Assembly: GCF_001680005.1 (NCBI RefSeq)
Contig: NC_033565.1
Coordinates: forward strand, 663,501-727,500
Source: Plasmodium coatneyi
Taxonomy: Eukaryota; Apicomplexa; Aconoidasida; Haemosporida; Plasmodiidae
Length of the DNA: 64,000 nt
Direction: 5' to 3'
Shown here one piece after another: positions 43,712 to 54,013 of this stretch (positions are counted from its first letter, which is position 1; each line of letters starts with the position of its first letter). The notes beneath the pieces are model-generated. The model saw only the letters and a list, made by a program, of their open reading frames with translations. It did not search any database and was not told the DNA's origin. The translations under genes were made by a program, and so were the position numbers.

Positions 43712-46700
43712 ATGCCAAAACGCACCCATGCAACCGTAACGAGCATAATCCTCCTTCTACTTCACGTCCTTCCACAAAATGCGGGTATAAAAATTAAGAG
43801 ACTGAGCGATGCATTTAATTTTATCGAACCAGCCATCTGGAAAGGCACCTCCAAATATGAAATAAATCCCAATCTTCACCTTGTGCGGAGAATAGAGAAA
43901 GGGAATCTCCTTAAGATAAGGAGTTCCCCAAATGGAGAGCACACACAAGGTAGTAACACTTCAGCCATTGGTGAAGAAAATGCTCTGCTGGAGGAGCAGC
44001 ACAGGGGGAATAATGTGGTGAACAATCATAATCATGTGTCGAACTACCAACAGGGGGAACCCCCCCCAAGGGGAAGCCCCCCCTTAGAAGGGCAAAAAGA
44101 CAAAAGAGAGTACCTAAATGGGGAAATATTAAACGAAGAAGAAATAAATGAAAACATGAGGTTTCAGCAATGGAGTGACCGATTGCAATTTTCGGAGGAA
44201 GACAGTTTCTGCTATGACGTAGCACACGAGTGTGTTAGTACAAAAAAGTACTATAAAATATATCAGGTGAATTCTAACTTTTACAAAAGGGAGTTCATGT
44301 TGAGTGAAAGGTCTTCCGTGAATTTGACCCCATTTTTGAACAAGAGGGAGAGCGAACAGGCGTGTCAATCGCTGACGAAAAATTTTAGCGGAAAAATGAC
44401 GTATGATATGTTCGTGGGGGGAAAGGGGGGTGCGTCTAGTGAGGCGGCAACAGGTGAAGCAAGCAGCTGTGACGAGAGGAGTGGAGGCTGCCCTTCCCAA
44501 AGTAGTTTAACGCAAAATAGCGAAGCCGCTGGTGGAGTCTCTTACGAGGAAATACCGCTGAGCGAAGAGCAAGTGGGGCAACTGTCCGACATAAACTTCG
44601 CACTCCGGGCGAACATGCTTTTCCCGACGGAGTCGTTACGCAGCTCCATATACATTGGGAAGGAGGCGTTCAATGACTTTCTCGAAAAGGGAACGGAGTC
44701 CATCAAGTTAGCCATGAACAAGCACTTGCATCACTACTATAGACACAACCTGAAGAGTAACTTGGACGACAAAATCTTCCTCATGTATATTCTGAGGTAT
44801 ATAAAAAATTACATTTTAAAAATAGTATACAAAACATTCCAAGTTAAATTAAGCAACGAAATGGAGATAGAAAATGACTCCAATGTACAGCCAAGTGGAA
44901 GCAACAAAATTATAAGTAGCGAAACGTACATAGAGCTAGCATCAGAATTTGAAGAAATCATAAATATATTAACACATTTTATTGAAAAAATGAAAGAAAT
45001 GTTTAAAATTCGAGAAAAAGAATTGGAAGATTATTTGTCCAAGAGGAAGGAAATTATAAATTATTCAACTCCATATGTTTTACAAAATAATGAAGAAGCA
45101 GAAAAACATATTATGAACATGTGGAATTATTTTAATTTTAAAATTTTCAACAATGAATTGCCAAATTTTGACTCCATAAACTTCTTCTGGATAACGGACA
45201 AAGTGGAGAAACTGAAAAAAATTCCAAATATGAAAATGTACAGAATTGGAAATAAGCACTTTTTAAATTTACCCAATGTTATGTTCCACTGTGCTTTGAA
45301 AACGTCCCCCCTTTTATTAAATTACACCATCTTAAAGGTCATGTATGAGTATCAGAAATTATTGTGTGTGGATATTTTACCTTTTAAGGAAGTAAAGAAT
45401 TATAATATGTCCAAAAAAATTGATGAGAAGAAACAGAAAATTATCAAGTTCGTTCATGGGATTGCTGGTTTATTGGAGAATATGGACTTCCATTTTTATG
45501 CGCCCTATTTGGGGGACCTCAATTTGGACAACGAGGAGGCAGCCAAGTTTTACTCCTACGTTAAGGACATCAATGGGGATGACAGGAAGATGTTCCGTCC
45601 TTTGGAATACAACAAGGAGCTTTCCTTTTCCCCGGGGGGGGACAACTTGGATGACAACAATGTGAACACCACTAATGTGAATGGCACAAACGGGGAAGTG
45701 GCCAACCGGGAAGTGACCTACCGGGAAGTGACCAACCGGGAAGTGGCAAACCTGGAAGACTTTCCCCCGGATGGTATCCCCCTGGATGATGACGAGCCCG
45801 ACCAGGACGACCTCACAATGCTGCTCCTTAAGTCGAACGCCGTCAGCGATATTAATCGAGCCATCCAGTTGGCCACCAACGTGTACAGGAAGAAAAACGT
45901 CGGGCACCTGTGGGGTAGCCCTGCGGACGTGACAAGCCCAGAAGCGAACGAAGCAGAAGTGAGGAACGCGCTAAGAGTAAGAGCAGACACTGGTAAAACC
46001 AACGCAGGGACCCCTCACCAATTGAAGGAGAACAGCCCAGCATTGCAACGGTTCAGAATACCGCTGAATGAATTTGCGTCCTCCCTCTTCCTATGCGATG
46101 TGAACAACTGCACGAAACTTCTAACACAGGGGATCGAAAAATTGAAGCAGTTAAAAGAGTTCGACTTAACCTACGTACATAACGCCCTGACGTATGCGTG
46201 CATGCGGTTTTTACACGAAAGCGGTAACGAAAATGAAGATGTGGAGAGCCTTTTAAAAAAGTATGAAAAAAAGGAAAAGGTAGAAACGACCAACAATATT
46301 ATGACGCTGCAAATGATGGTGGTCATAGGGGAACTCTTCCGAAACATCAGGAAAGCGAGGACCAAGGAGAAGTACTTTTTTAAAAGAATCCTACAGACAG
46401 ACGTCATTACAGATATATACAAAGACGTCAGCGTGTACGATGAACATATGAATATTAACAAAATGGATTACGTGATGAATAATTTGAAAATTGCATACCC
46501 TATGAAAAGCAACATTATGTTGACGCGAAAAAATAGAGAAGAGATTGCCTACTATTTTTTGAACTACTACACCAAGTACCTTTTCCGTTTTGATTTGCCA
46601 AACAATGTTGTAATAAAATTTACGGATAAAATATCTGGGCTAAGTTTTTACGATTACAATTTTGACTACGTATCGAATGATGTGGTCATTTATATACACA

Positions 46701-49339
46701 ACGATGTTACTAACTCGTTCGTGCTGTCCAGGGTCATCCTAGACGAATGCCTGAACGTGTATGAGAAGTACACCACGTATGTGCACAAGTATGGCGGGAA
46801 TACAGATAGCAACACGGTCAAGGAGGCCAAGAGCAAGCTAAAAAAGGAGGGGGATCCGAACGATGAGGCAACCACGCAGGGAAATAGCATTGAAAGGAAA
46901 AATGATCAGTCAAGAAGTAACCAATCAAAGGATGACGCCAAGTGGGAGGAGGAAGTTCTGGAAGATGAAGACCCAGACGAGGAAGAAATGAATAACCTAG
47001 ATGCGGAAGAGGAGGACATCGACGCAGATAATATCAACTTGGACAACATCAAAGAGGTGGATAGCATAGCAGAATCGTCAACCGAGGGTGACGCAGATGA
47101 CCAACCTGTGGACGACGAACATGTGGATATCTTCAACTACGCCAAAATAAATCGAATAAAGCAGTTCATTCGGTTTGTAGTCGAATACAACCAGTGGCCC
47201 TTCTTCCTAGATGAGACGATCAACCTGGATTCGTACCTAAACGGGGAAGAGCTAGACATGCTAAAGAACGTAAAGCATTATAACAGCCTAAATAACTTTT
47301 TCGTAAAACTGAAAGAAGCAAACATAGACAAGAAGCGAATCATGGAAATTATACAAAGTGCCATAAAAAGGGAGGACTGCAAAGACACATGGGAAGAGAA
47401 GAAAATCCCCCTCAAACATATCGTCTCTGCATTATTCACAAATAACTACATTAATCTATTTAAGGTTTTCCAAAGAGGCATAAAGGTGCTACTAAATATG
47501 AACCTAGATCAAATTGACCTAATTATGAACAAGTGCAAGTATGCATGCGAAATTGTTTACTATAAAAGACTGGAAGAGCTTAAGTCATCCAACAATAATC
47601 TCATTTTTACCATGTACAACGAGAATGTAAGTTCGATAGAATATTATTTTGACAAGCTAAAGGAGAAAATTATTTTAATCAGCTTGATTAAGAAGGAGGA
47701 TATTTTTGGCACGCTCATCAATTTGATATCTGGCATTTTCCCCAACAAGACTAAATCGGAGAGCGAACTTGAAAATACCACCAAGGACACAAAACCGAAG
47801 GAGAAAATTGACGAACTCATTTTCCTATATGACCCTGAGAGGAAGAAGTGTGGCTCCACAACGGAGTTAAACAGATCCACCGTTACGCAGAATCTGTTTC
47901 ACTTTTTCAACAAAGAAATATTTGAAGGTAAGATAAAAAATGTCCAAATTGAGTTTGTCAAAAATGATGAAACACTTTCCACGCATTTGAATTTTGTTAA
48001 CTCTTTTGAAAGTCCCAAAATTTTAATCAATGAAAATGTCTATTCAGTTACCATTCTGGCGAACGTACTGCTGAAAGAAATGGCCGAAATTTTCTACTTT
48101 TATAATGAGAACAAAATCGAGAGGGAAAATAAACTTTACTTGAAGAAGGACTTCAAGAGCGCCTACCTGCCCGTCGTTTTTAAGTATGCCAAATGTTTCC
48201 AGGGCGGGGAGGATAATAAAACGCCCTTCGACTTTGGGGAGGAACACACAGGGGATAAGCATCCACAGGGGGAACACCCAGAGGGGAATCAAAACGACGA
48301 AGTGGTGCCCCTTCCAAGCCAATTAACCACCCCGGGTATAAGCGCTTCCCCCCCGCAGAAAGAACAACTCATCGCCGAGAAGGACAAAATGGACATCGAC
48401 AACCTGATCGACCGAATCGCAAACTACAACCATGAAGAAATGTTCAAGGAAATTTTAGAATTCCGAAAGGAGAAATATAATGACAAAGCAGAGGTGCAAA
48501 AGTGTCTGGAGGAATATCTATACACGTACGACAAGTTGAATACCATTAAGTACGGCACACCTGAGGTGAGTGAGAAAAAAGAAAAAAGTGAACAATCGGA
48601 TGACACCGCTACGGCAAGTACAGACGCTGCAACGTCAGGTGTGGACCCTGCAACACCAGGCACGGACCCCGCAACGCCAAGCATGGACCCCGCAATGGAA
48701 TTATATTTCGAACCAAACGACATCAAAAGTATTTACCTCAATTATATGTATAAATACATCGAATACGTGATTAAAAAGAAGGAATTCCCCATTGCATTTA
48801 ACGAAATAAACGAAGAATGGATTAACGCTTTGACGGAGCTGGAGAATCAAAAAATTTTGGTCTACTCCACAAAAAATAATAGTGGACATTTGTACGATTT
48901 ACTCATTAATAGCAAAGCCTGTTCGTCGAAGAGGGCCCTGGAAATTCTAGAACGTAGCTTACAAAAAAGGAACAGCGAGGACGACCTGGTGGAGAGGACC
49001 CTATCTCGCAGTGAAGACAACGATGCCATAAAAAGCTTCGATGAATTCGTCCTGTGGATAAATAAAAATAGGAGAAAAAACTTCGAAAAGGTAGACCCCC
49101 AGGAAATATTAAATGCTGATGCCCCTGAAAATGCGAACGAAGATATTAAGGACGTTATAAAAGAGTACAATGCTCTATACGACGCCAATGCTACGAGGAA
49201 CTTAGACCCCAACAGCGTTACTGTTGACAATTTAAAAGATTTGGTGAAGAAGCACAACATTTCGAAGCAGGAAATACTGTCTGCCATGAGTCAGCTGGAC
49301 ATGCCCGATGACTTCGACGTCGACTCGTTGTACAAGTGA
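43712..49339 (+). CDS. Large secreted/organellar protein with three degenerate SprT-like modules
   Basis: A single exon of 1875 residues. A signal peptide is evident (TSIILLLLHVLPQNAG), followed by a basic region that could be an apicoplast transit peptide. Three segments, about residues 461-548, 941-1024 and 1387-1467, look like copies of one module: an aromatic helix ending in an 'FN..iF...LPN' turn (NYFNFKIFNNELPN; NYYTKYLFRFDLPN; FHFFNKEIFEGKIKN), a beta pair (INFFWITDK; VVIKFTDKI; VQIEFVKND), a strand with Asn/His (FLNLPN; VIYIHND; ILINEN) and a closing helix (TILKVMYEYQ; SRVILDECLNVYEKY; ANVLLKEMAEIFYFY). This is the layout of SprT-like metallopeptidases, but HExxH is absent from all three (KEMAE in the last). 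Helical segments and acidic linkers separate the modules. Low-complexity repeats lie at 45693-45752 and 48610-48690. Function is unknown; a non-catalytic scaffold is the inference. Confidence 0.8.
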   Translation: MPKRTHATVTSIILLLLHVLPQNAGIKIKRLSDAFNFIEPAIWKGTSKYEINPNLHLVRRIEKGNLLKIRSSPNGEHTQGSNTSAIGEENALLEEQHRGNNVVNNHNHVSNYQQGEPPPRGSPPLEGQKDKREYLNGEILNEEEINENMRFQQWSDRLQFSEEDSFCYDVAHECVSTKKYYKIYQVNSNFYKREFMLSERSSVNLTPFLNKRESEQACQSLTKNFSGKMTYDMFVGGKGGASSEAATGEASSCDERSGGCPSQSSLTQNSEAAGGVSYEEIPLSEEQVGQLSDINFALRANMLFPTESLRSSIYIGKEAFNDFLEKGTESIKLAMNKHLHHYYRHNLKSNLDDKIFLMYILRYIKNYILKIVYKTFQVKLSNEMEIENDSNVQPSGSNKIISSETYIELASEFEEIINILTHFIEKMKEMFKIREKELEDYLSKRKEIINYSTPYVLQNNEEAEKHIMNMWNYFNFKIFNNELPNFDSINFFWITDKVEKLKKIPNMKMYRIGNKHFLNLPNVMFHCALKTSPLLLNYTILKVMYEYQKLLCVDILPFKEVKNYNMSKKIDEKKQKIIKFVHGIAGLLENMDFHFYAPYLGDLNLDNEEAAKFYSYVKDINGDDRKMFRPLEYNKELSFSPGGDNLDDNNVNTTNVNGTNGEVANREVTYREVTNREVANLEDFPPDGIPLDDDEPDQDDLTMLLLKSNAVSDINRAIQLATNVYRKKNVGHLWGSPADVTSPEANEAEVRNALRVRADTGKTNAGTPHQLKENSPALQRFRIPLNEFASSLFLCDVNNCTKLLTQGIEKLKQLKEFDLTYVHNALTYACMRFLHESGNENEDVESLLKKYEKKEKVETTNNIMTLQMMVVIGELFRNIRKARTKEKYFFKRILQTDVITDIYKDVSVYDEHMNINKMDYVMNNLKIAYPMKSNIMLTRKNREEIAYYFLNYYTKYLFRFDLPNNVVIKFTDKISGLSFYDYNFDYVSNDVVIYIHNDVTNSFVLSRVILDECLNVYEKYTTYVHKYGGNTDSNTVKEAKSKLKKEGDPNDEATTQGNSIERKNDQSRSNQSKDDAKWEEEVLEDEDPDEEEMNNLDAEEEDIDADNINLDNIKEVDSIAESSTEGDADDQPVDDEHVDIFNYAKINRIKQFIRFVVEYNQWPFFLDETINLDSYLNGEELDMLKNVKHYNSLNNFFVKLKEANIDKKRIMEIIQSAIKREDCKDTWEEKKIPLKHIVSALFTNNYINLFKVFQRGIKVLLNMNLDQIDLIMNKCKYACEIVYYKRLEELKSSNNNLIFTMYNENVSSIEYYFDKLKEKIILISLIKKEDIFGTLINLISGIFPNKTKSESELENTTKDTKPKEKIDELIFLYDPERKKCGSTTELNRSTVTQNLFHFFNKEIFEGKIKNVQIEFVKNDETLSTHLNFVNSFESPKILINENVYSVTILANVLLKEMAEIFYFYNENKIERENKLYLKKDFKSAYLPVVFKYAKCFQGGEDNKTPFDFGEEHTGDKHPQGEHPEGNQNDEVVPLPSQLTTPGISASPPQKEQLIAEKDKMDIDNLIDRIANYNHEEMFKEILEFRKEKYNDKAEVQKCLEEYLYTYDKLNTIKYGTPEVSEKKEKSEQSDDTATASTDAATSGVDPATPGTDPATPSMDPAMELYFEPNDIKSIYLNYMYKYIEYVIKKKEFPIAFNEINEEWINALTELENQKILVYSTKNNSGHLYDLLINSKACSSKRALEILERSLQKRNSEDDLVERTLSRSEDNDAIKSFDEFVLWINKNRRKNFEKVDPQEILNADAPENANEDIKDVIKEYNALYDANATRNLDPNSVTVDNLKDLVKKHNISKQEILSAMSQLDMPDDFDVDSLYK
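45693..45752 (+). repeat. 15-bp minisatellite (GGGAAGTGRCCNACC x4) in coding sequence
   Basis: Four tandem 15-bp units encode NREV(A/T)-type pentapeptides (NREVTYREVTNREVANLE) in the large secreted protein. Units at 45693-45707, 45708-45722, 45723-45737 and 45738-45752 differ by one or two bases each. Confidence 0.8.
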
Positions 49340-49607
49340 GACGCAGCGCCAGACACTTGGGTGCAGTCCCCTCCTTCCGTGACGCATCTCCCCCGAAATA
49401 ATTTATTCGTATAACTACTCACACAATTGTGATATTTTTTTTGTCAGTTTTTTTTCACCGGATTGTTTGCTCAGTTCTTTTTTTGCCTTATGGTTGAGGG
49501 GGCCTTATATGGATTTGTAAGCTGTACTGCCCGTGTGAGGCGTCTGAGATGACCAACCCAGGCAGTGTAGCCACAACAACGTAGGTATTATTTACCGAGG
49601 ATGGTTT

Positions 49608-49641
<34 letters not shown>

Positions 49642-51247
49642 TTCACGTTAAGGGGCGCATCCCTCTCCGTGTACTTTCTCGACAAATCGTTTTTGCCTCC
49701 TTTCGCTACTTTTCCCTTTCCCTTTTTTTAATTCCATTTGTTGTCTTTATTGACTCTACTGTGGCAAAGTGGACACTCGATTAACCACATAACTTCCATT
49801 TCTGTTCAATCGTTTTGTTAATTTTTTTTTCCCCCCTCGCTTTGTAGTTAAGTCCTAGAAGCGTTGTTATTTGTATGGCCGTTATTAGCATACTGGAAAG
49901 TTCCTCCTCCCAAAGGCGATATTCTGCTTCTTTTCCATTTGTGGTGATGTACCGGTGGGAATTACTCATCTGGAAGTGATGGCATTCCCCATTTCGGTTT
50001 ACAATGTTGATCCGATGTGTGGCATCTTTTTCGCTTTAATAAGCGGACGGGAAGGGAGCCACTGGCGGAATGTGGACGAAAAAAAAAAAAAAAAGGAATA
50101 TTACTTTATCCCCCAATATTGGTAATACGAACAGGGGGAAATACCATGAAGCGTAGAACTCCAATAATTATCACTTTGGTTATTCTCAACACAATACCTA
50201 CACGTTATGCCGAAGATGAAGGTCCATAGCGCTTAATTCCAACGCGGCACAAAAACCGCAGATCATTTCTGTATACATTTTTATTTCTTCCCCCGTTTGG
50301 CTAGCTCAAATTTGGTGCATACAGTGTAGGATGTGAAAAGGTTTGCCCCCCAAAGGTGGCCCTTTATGAGGTGTAATGCTCAAAGGCAAGCAATGTTAAC
50401 ATGGCATCATTTGGAGTCCCGCTCAAAAATTGTGCCTCCTATACCTGTTAATGTAGGGGCAAAACTCTTCAGCAGTAAGCATTTATGTGATGCAGCGCAT
50501 TAGCAGTGCGGCGGGGATCGTACCGCAATTTTGTGAACAATGTTTTTCGCACCATCTGTTCGTTGTAGTTTTGCCTTATTTTCGCGCCATTTTTATGCCT
50601 TCTGTTGTTCTATTTTTGTACCGTTTTTGCGTCTCCTTCACGCGACCGTCGCCTGCAAAAAGCGGATAACTTTTTTCCCCCCTTGTGAGTTCCCGATAGA
50701 ATGGGGGTTTTCCCGCAGCGCCAGCGTAGAGCCCTCGCGCGAAAGCATAACATGGTAGCTGAACGTGGAAGCTTTAATTGGTAATCACGACGCGCAAGCC
50801 TAAATAGTAGCCGCCGCATGGAAGCCTAACTCGTTGTTACAACGGGCCAACATCCCTGAGCCGATCGGAAATGCGTTTGACGCCTGCGCATGTTATCATC
50901 CCTGATGCTTGTTTGTGCGTACCCATAAGGGACACGCGCAAAGTCGACTTGTGTAGGGCGGTAGATCTGCGCAGGGAAAACGCAGGTTATGGCCAAATGG
51001 GAAACGTAGAAAAAGGAAGGAGATCATCTTCCCGTCCGAGTGACACTACATCAGAGCAGCAGACGAGCAAGGCAATCAGTCCCGACGCATGACAAGCTAA
51101 AATATGTGCAATGACGATCGATAAGCATGTGCCCACCACGCGTGACGCATCAAGCACCAGCCATCCCGAGTGACAAGTGAAGCAGCAACCACGTCTCCAC
51201 CCCATATATTATGCGGAGTTACAACACACAAAAAAAAAGAACACAAA
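49340..51247. other. Intergenic between two + strand genes
   Basis: A 1.9-kb gap with a 30-nt poly(T) at 49611-49640. Short frames at 50145 (27 codons, hydrophobic) and 50999 (31 codons, starting MGN) exist upstream of CDC73; the second could be a leader ORF but nothing proves it. No other gene is supported. Confidence 0.45.
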
Positions 51248-54013
51248 ATGGGGAGCGAACAACTTAATTTAAAAATCCTGATGAAGAAATTCCTGAGCGA
51301 GGAGAAGGAGTACATAAAATTAGTGAATAAAGATCAAAGCGATATCATACTTTTCGAAAAGGAAAACTTTTACATACATGCAAATATCCTCTGTGGAATT
51401 GAAAGCAGGAAGAAAGAAAAATACAACGTTGGGGATATCTACCTATTCCTATGCCTGCCAAAGAGTAACTACACCTTTTCGTATATAAATTCTGTTGGCT
51501 ATAAATATATAAGCATTCTTGAAAAAAGCAAAATTATAAAAATTATCGAAGACAATGAGGATAATGACGAAATTAAGGTAAATATTTATGTGTATGATTT
51601 GAAGAGAAATTTGGACTTGCATGACTATGTGGACGTGGAAGATAAGGATCAGGGGATACAGGTGGACCTCTTTCATTTGGACATCGTGGGGGATGTCGAC
51701 AGGGATAGCGAAAATGAGAATGAAAAGGGCCATGTAAAAGGTGCCACAACGGGGGGGAAGCAAAACGAAGGAGGGGGAGAAACATTTAGCCCTGACCACC
51801 GGAAGAGGAAGCGAGAAGAAGGGGGGAAACTTCAACAAGGGGAAGGCGCCCAAACGGGGGATCACACAATTCCTTCATATCACGAAAAAAGCAGCATTAA
51901 TCTCGACAAAGGTACCTCCAACGATGATGCGAAGGAAAATTTCGTCTCCTTCGATAGCGTAAGAACCGTATGTGACACAGAAAAAATGGACAACTCGCTA
52001 ATCCTTTATATGGCGAAGGGAACACCCCAAAGTAGACATATCCTCAGCGAAATTGACCCATGGGTGAAAATGGGGGATTACAACTTCCTGCAGAGAGATA
52101 TCCCTTCCGAACAGTACGACCCGTTAATCTATTTCAATTGTAACGAAGTTAACGCCCTGGAGGAATTTGCCAACGATGCCAGCAACAATTATGACTTCTT
52201 CAGAGTGGAGGTTAAGGACACAGCGATTGGGAAAGACCATTTGGGAGGGAAATCCCCCATCGAAAGTGCCCAGACTGGGGAAGAAGTTCCAATAGAGGAA
52301 GGAGCACAAGTGGGTAACCACCATGAGGACACCCCTGATAGCAACCTGCAAAATATGATGAAGCATTACTTCGGGAAGGACAATTTTTTCAAAAACTTTT
52401 TTCTCCAAAATATGAATTTATATTCTGTTTTAAAAAACACATATTTTGCGAACACACAAAATGAAGTGCACATTGATCAGTGCGTAAAATTAATTGTCAG
52501 CAAGTTCCACAGGGATTACATAAAATACATGGATAATAAACAACACATGGTTCTATCCAACTGTAATGATTTCCTGAGAAGGTACTCCACGCATAACTAC
52601 ACAGATATTTACCAGAAGGGAGATTTGTACAAAAATTTTGCAGATTACGACATGCTGGACCTCGATTTGAGCATTAATGAATATAATGAAGAGGGAAAAC
52701 ATTCGACCAATCAGGTTGACTGGAAAAATGGTTATTCACTAGATGGAGAAGGTGCGAAATTTTCGGTTGGCCAATTTATCCCCCTAGAAGTGGTCCAAAA
52801 TTTCAATGATCACGATAAGATAATTTTCTTTCACGATTTGCTGGCGCAGTATGTGAAAGCAATAACTGACAAACAGTGCTACGATGCGAATAGGGCACAG
52901 GTCAATTTCGTGCATAATTTTGTTAATGACTTTTCCCTTAAGGAGAATCTCTACTGGGGGGTGAATACAGAGCAAGGTTGCCCCCTCCCCCTAGAGGAAT
53001 TATTCTCATCCGATGCGGAAGACTTCCTCTTCGATTCGGTACAGGATGAGGTAGTCACCACCACCATGGGTGGAAAGGATGACCAGAAAAAAAACAATTT
53101 CCCATTCACAGAAAACAACTGCGCTGTAGTGAGGACCAAACTTGACAGGAAAAACATCTCGAAGATGAAATTGTCAGACGAGCAGGTTACAGCGAATGCA
53201 GAAATCACCAAGTCGGTACTTCTTAAAGAAGTTAACATGCAGGACGCCTATGACCAGATAGGAAAAAACGCCAGTGACTTCAGTCGCATATATAACCTTT
53301 TCGAACGGGAACTTCTAAACAAAAGTAATATAAAAAATGTATACATAAATGGAATTAAGAAAAATATCATCGTCGATGATGGTCATATGAAAAAAGGGGT
53401 GGAAAAAAAATCGTTAAAACTTATCGACGAAATTCACTTAACGTATAAGAAGAGACCAATTATACTGATAGAAAAAGAGAGCAGCAACCACATAATTAAC
53501 AGGAACAATGTGGAGTCGTTTTTTGTGCATAATCGTCTGGACAACTCTGGCGTCAATTCGAAAGGGACTCATGTCACGACCGGTGGGGGTGACGGCGCAG
53601 CAACGGGGCCTTACAATTCCATACCCATCATTTACAAAATGTTTAACAAAAAAAAAAGCATAAAATTTTCGTTCATTGAAAATGACCAAATTTCCAAATT
53701 GACAGAAACAGACTGGAAGTGTGTCATTGCCGTTATCATAAAATCTAAGGAGTCGCTAAAAAACATTTTAAATGAATATCCTTTTGAAATTCCTACTGCG
53801 CTTTTTCAGCCATTCAAATCATTTTTTTTTATGTTCAATGATGTTATGATACCGTCTGATTTGTTGACAGGTGGGAATGTCGATATTATCAGACTCAGTC
53901 GGGACAACAGGAAGGAGGATTACCTCGCCGTTAATAAATTTTGGACCAACATTGAAAAGTTCATTTTGCAAAGACGGGACAAGTCTTGCTACACGCGGAA
54001 AAGGAAGTCCTAA
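51248..54013 (+). CDS. CDC73: CDC73/parafibromin-like subunit of the Paf1 complex
   Basis: A single exon of 921 residues. ATG 51248 (MGSEQLNLKILMKKFLSEEK) is the first in-frame ATG near the conserved start. The C-terminal ~180 residues fit the Ras-like CDC73 C-terminal domain: PIILIEKESSNHIINRNNVE, then the segment TETDWKCVIAVIIKSKES corresponding to human QDWDRVVAVFVQG, FQPFKSFFFMFNDVMIP for 'I.AFHLKYDE', and VDIIRLSRDNRKEDY with NKFWTNIEKFI for 'V..LE.S...RHLDRPVFLRFWETLDRY'. CDC73 links the Paf1 elongation complex to RNA polymerase II and histone modification. The N-terminal region (DIYLFLCLPKSNYTFSY to about residue 110) is likely its helical N-domain. The ~600 residues between are Asn/Asp/Lys-rich with helical patches, longer than in animals. 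Nuclear localisation is family knowledge. Confidence 0.82.
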   Translation: MGSEQLNLKILMKKFLSEEKEYIKLVNKDQSDIILFEKENFYIHANILCGIESRKKEKYNVGDIYLFLCLPKSNYTFSYINSVGYKYISILEKSKIIKIIEDNEDNDEIKVNIYVYDLKRNLDLHDYVDVEDKDQGIQVDLFHLDIVGDVDRDSENENEKGHVKGATTGGKQNEGGGETFSPDHRKRKREEGGKLQQGEGAQTGDHTIPSYHEKSSINLDKGTSNDDAKENFVSFDSVRTVCDTEKMDNSLILYMAKGTPQSRHILSEIDPWVKMGDYNFLQRDIPSEQYDPLIYFNCNEVNALEEFANDASNNYDFFRVEVKDTAIGKDHLGGKSPIESAQTGEEVPIEEGAQVGNHHEDTPDSNLQNMMKHYFGKDNFFKNFFLQNMNLYSVLKNTYFANTQNEVHIDQCVKLIVSKFHRDYIKYMDNKQHMVLSNCNDFLRRYSTHNYTDIYQKGDLYKNFADYDMLDLDLSINEYNEEGKHSTNQVDWKNGYSLDGEGAKFSVGQFIPLEVVQNFNDHDKIIFFHDLLAQYVKAITDKQCYDANRAQVNFVHNFVNDFSLKENLYWGVNTEQGCPLPLEELFSSDAEDFLFDSVQDEVVTTTMGGKDDQKKNNFPFTENNCAVVRTKLDRKNISKMKLSDEQVTANAEITKSVLLKEVNMQDAYDQIGKNASDFSRIYNLFERELLNKSNIKNVYINGIKKNIIVDDGHMKKGVEKKSLKLIDEIHLTYKKRPIILIEKESSNHIINRNNVESFFVHNRLDNSGVNSKGTHVTTGGGDGAATGPYNSIPIIYKMFNKKKSIKFSFIENDQISKLTETDWKCVIAVIIKSKESLKNILNEYPFEIPTALFQPFKSFFFMFNDVMIPSDLLTGGNVDIIRLSRDNRKEDYLAVNKFWTNIEKFILQRRDKSCYTRKRKS

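Noticed and set aside
43451..43729. Hydrophobic - strand frame of 92 codons starting MGAFWHFLLRR
   Set aside because: It overlaps the start of the large + strand gene, and its hydrophobicity is explained by complementing that gene's upstream sequence; no conservation evidence.
50145..50228. 27-codon frame starting MKRRTPIIITLVIL, signal-peptide-like
   Set aside because: Too short, no partner exon found, and lies in ordinary intergenic DNA.
50999..51094. 31-codon frame starting MGN upstream of CDC73
   Set aside because: Could be an upstream ORF, but short Ser-rich frames like this are common by chance; no support beyond position.
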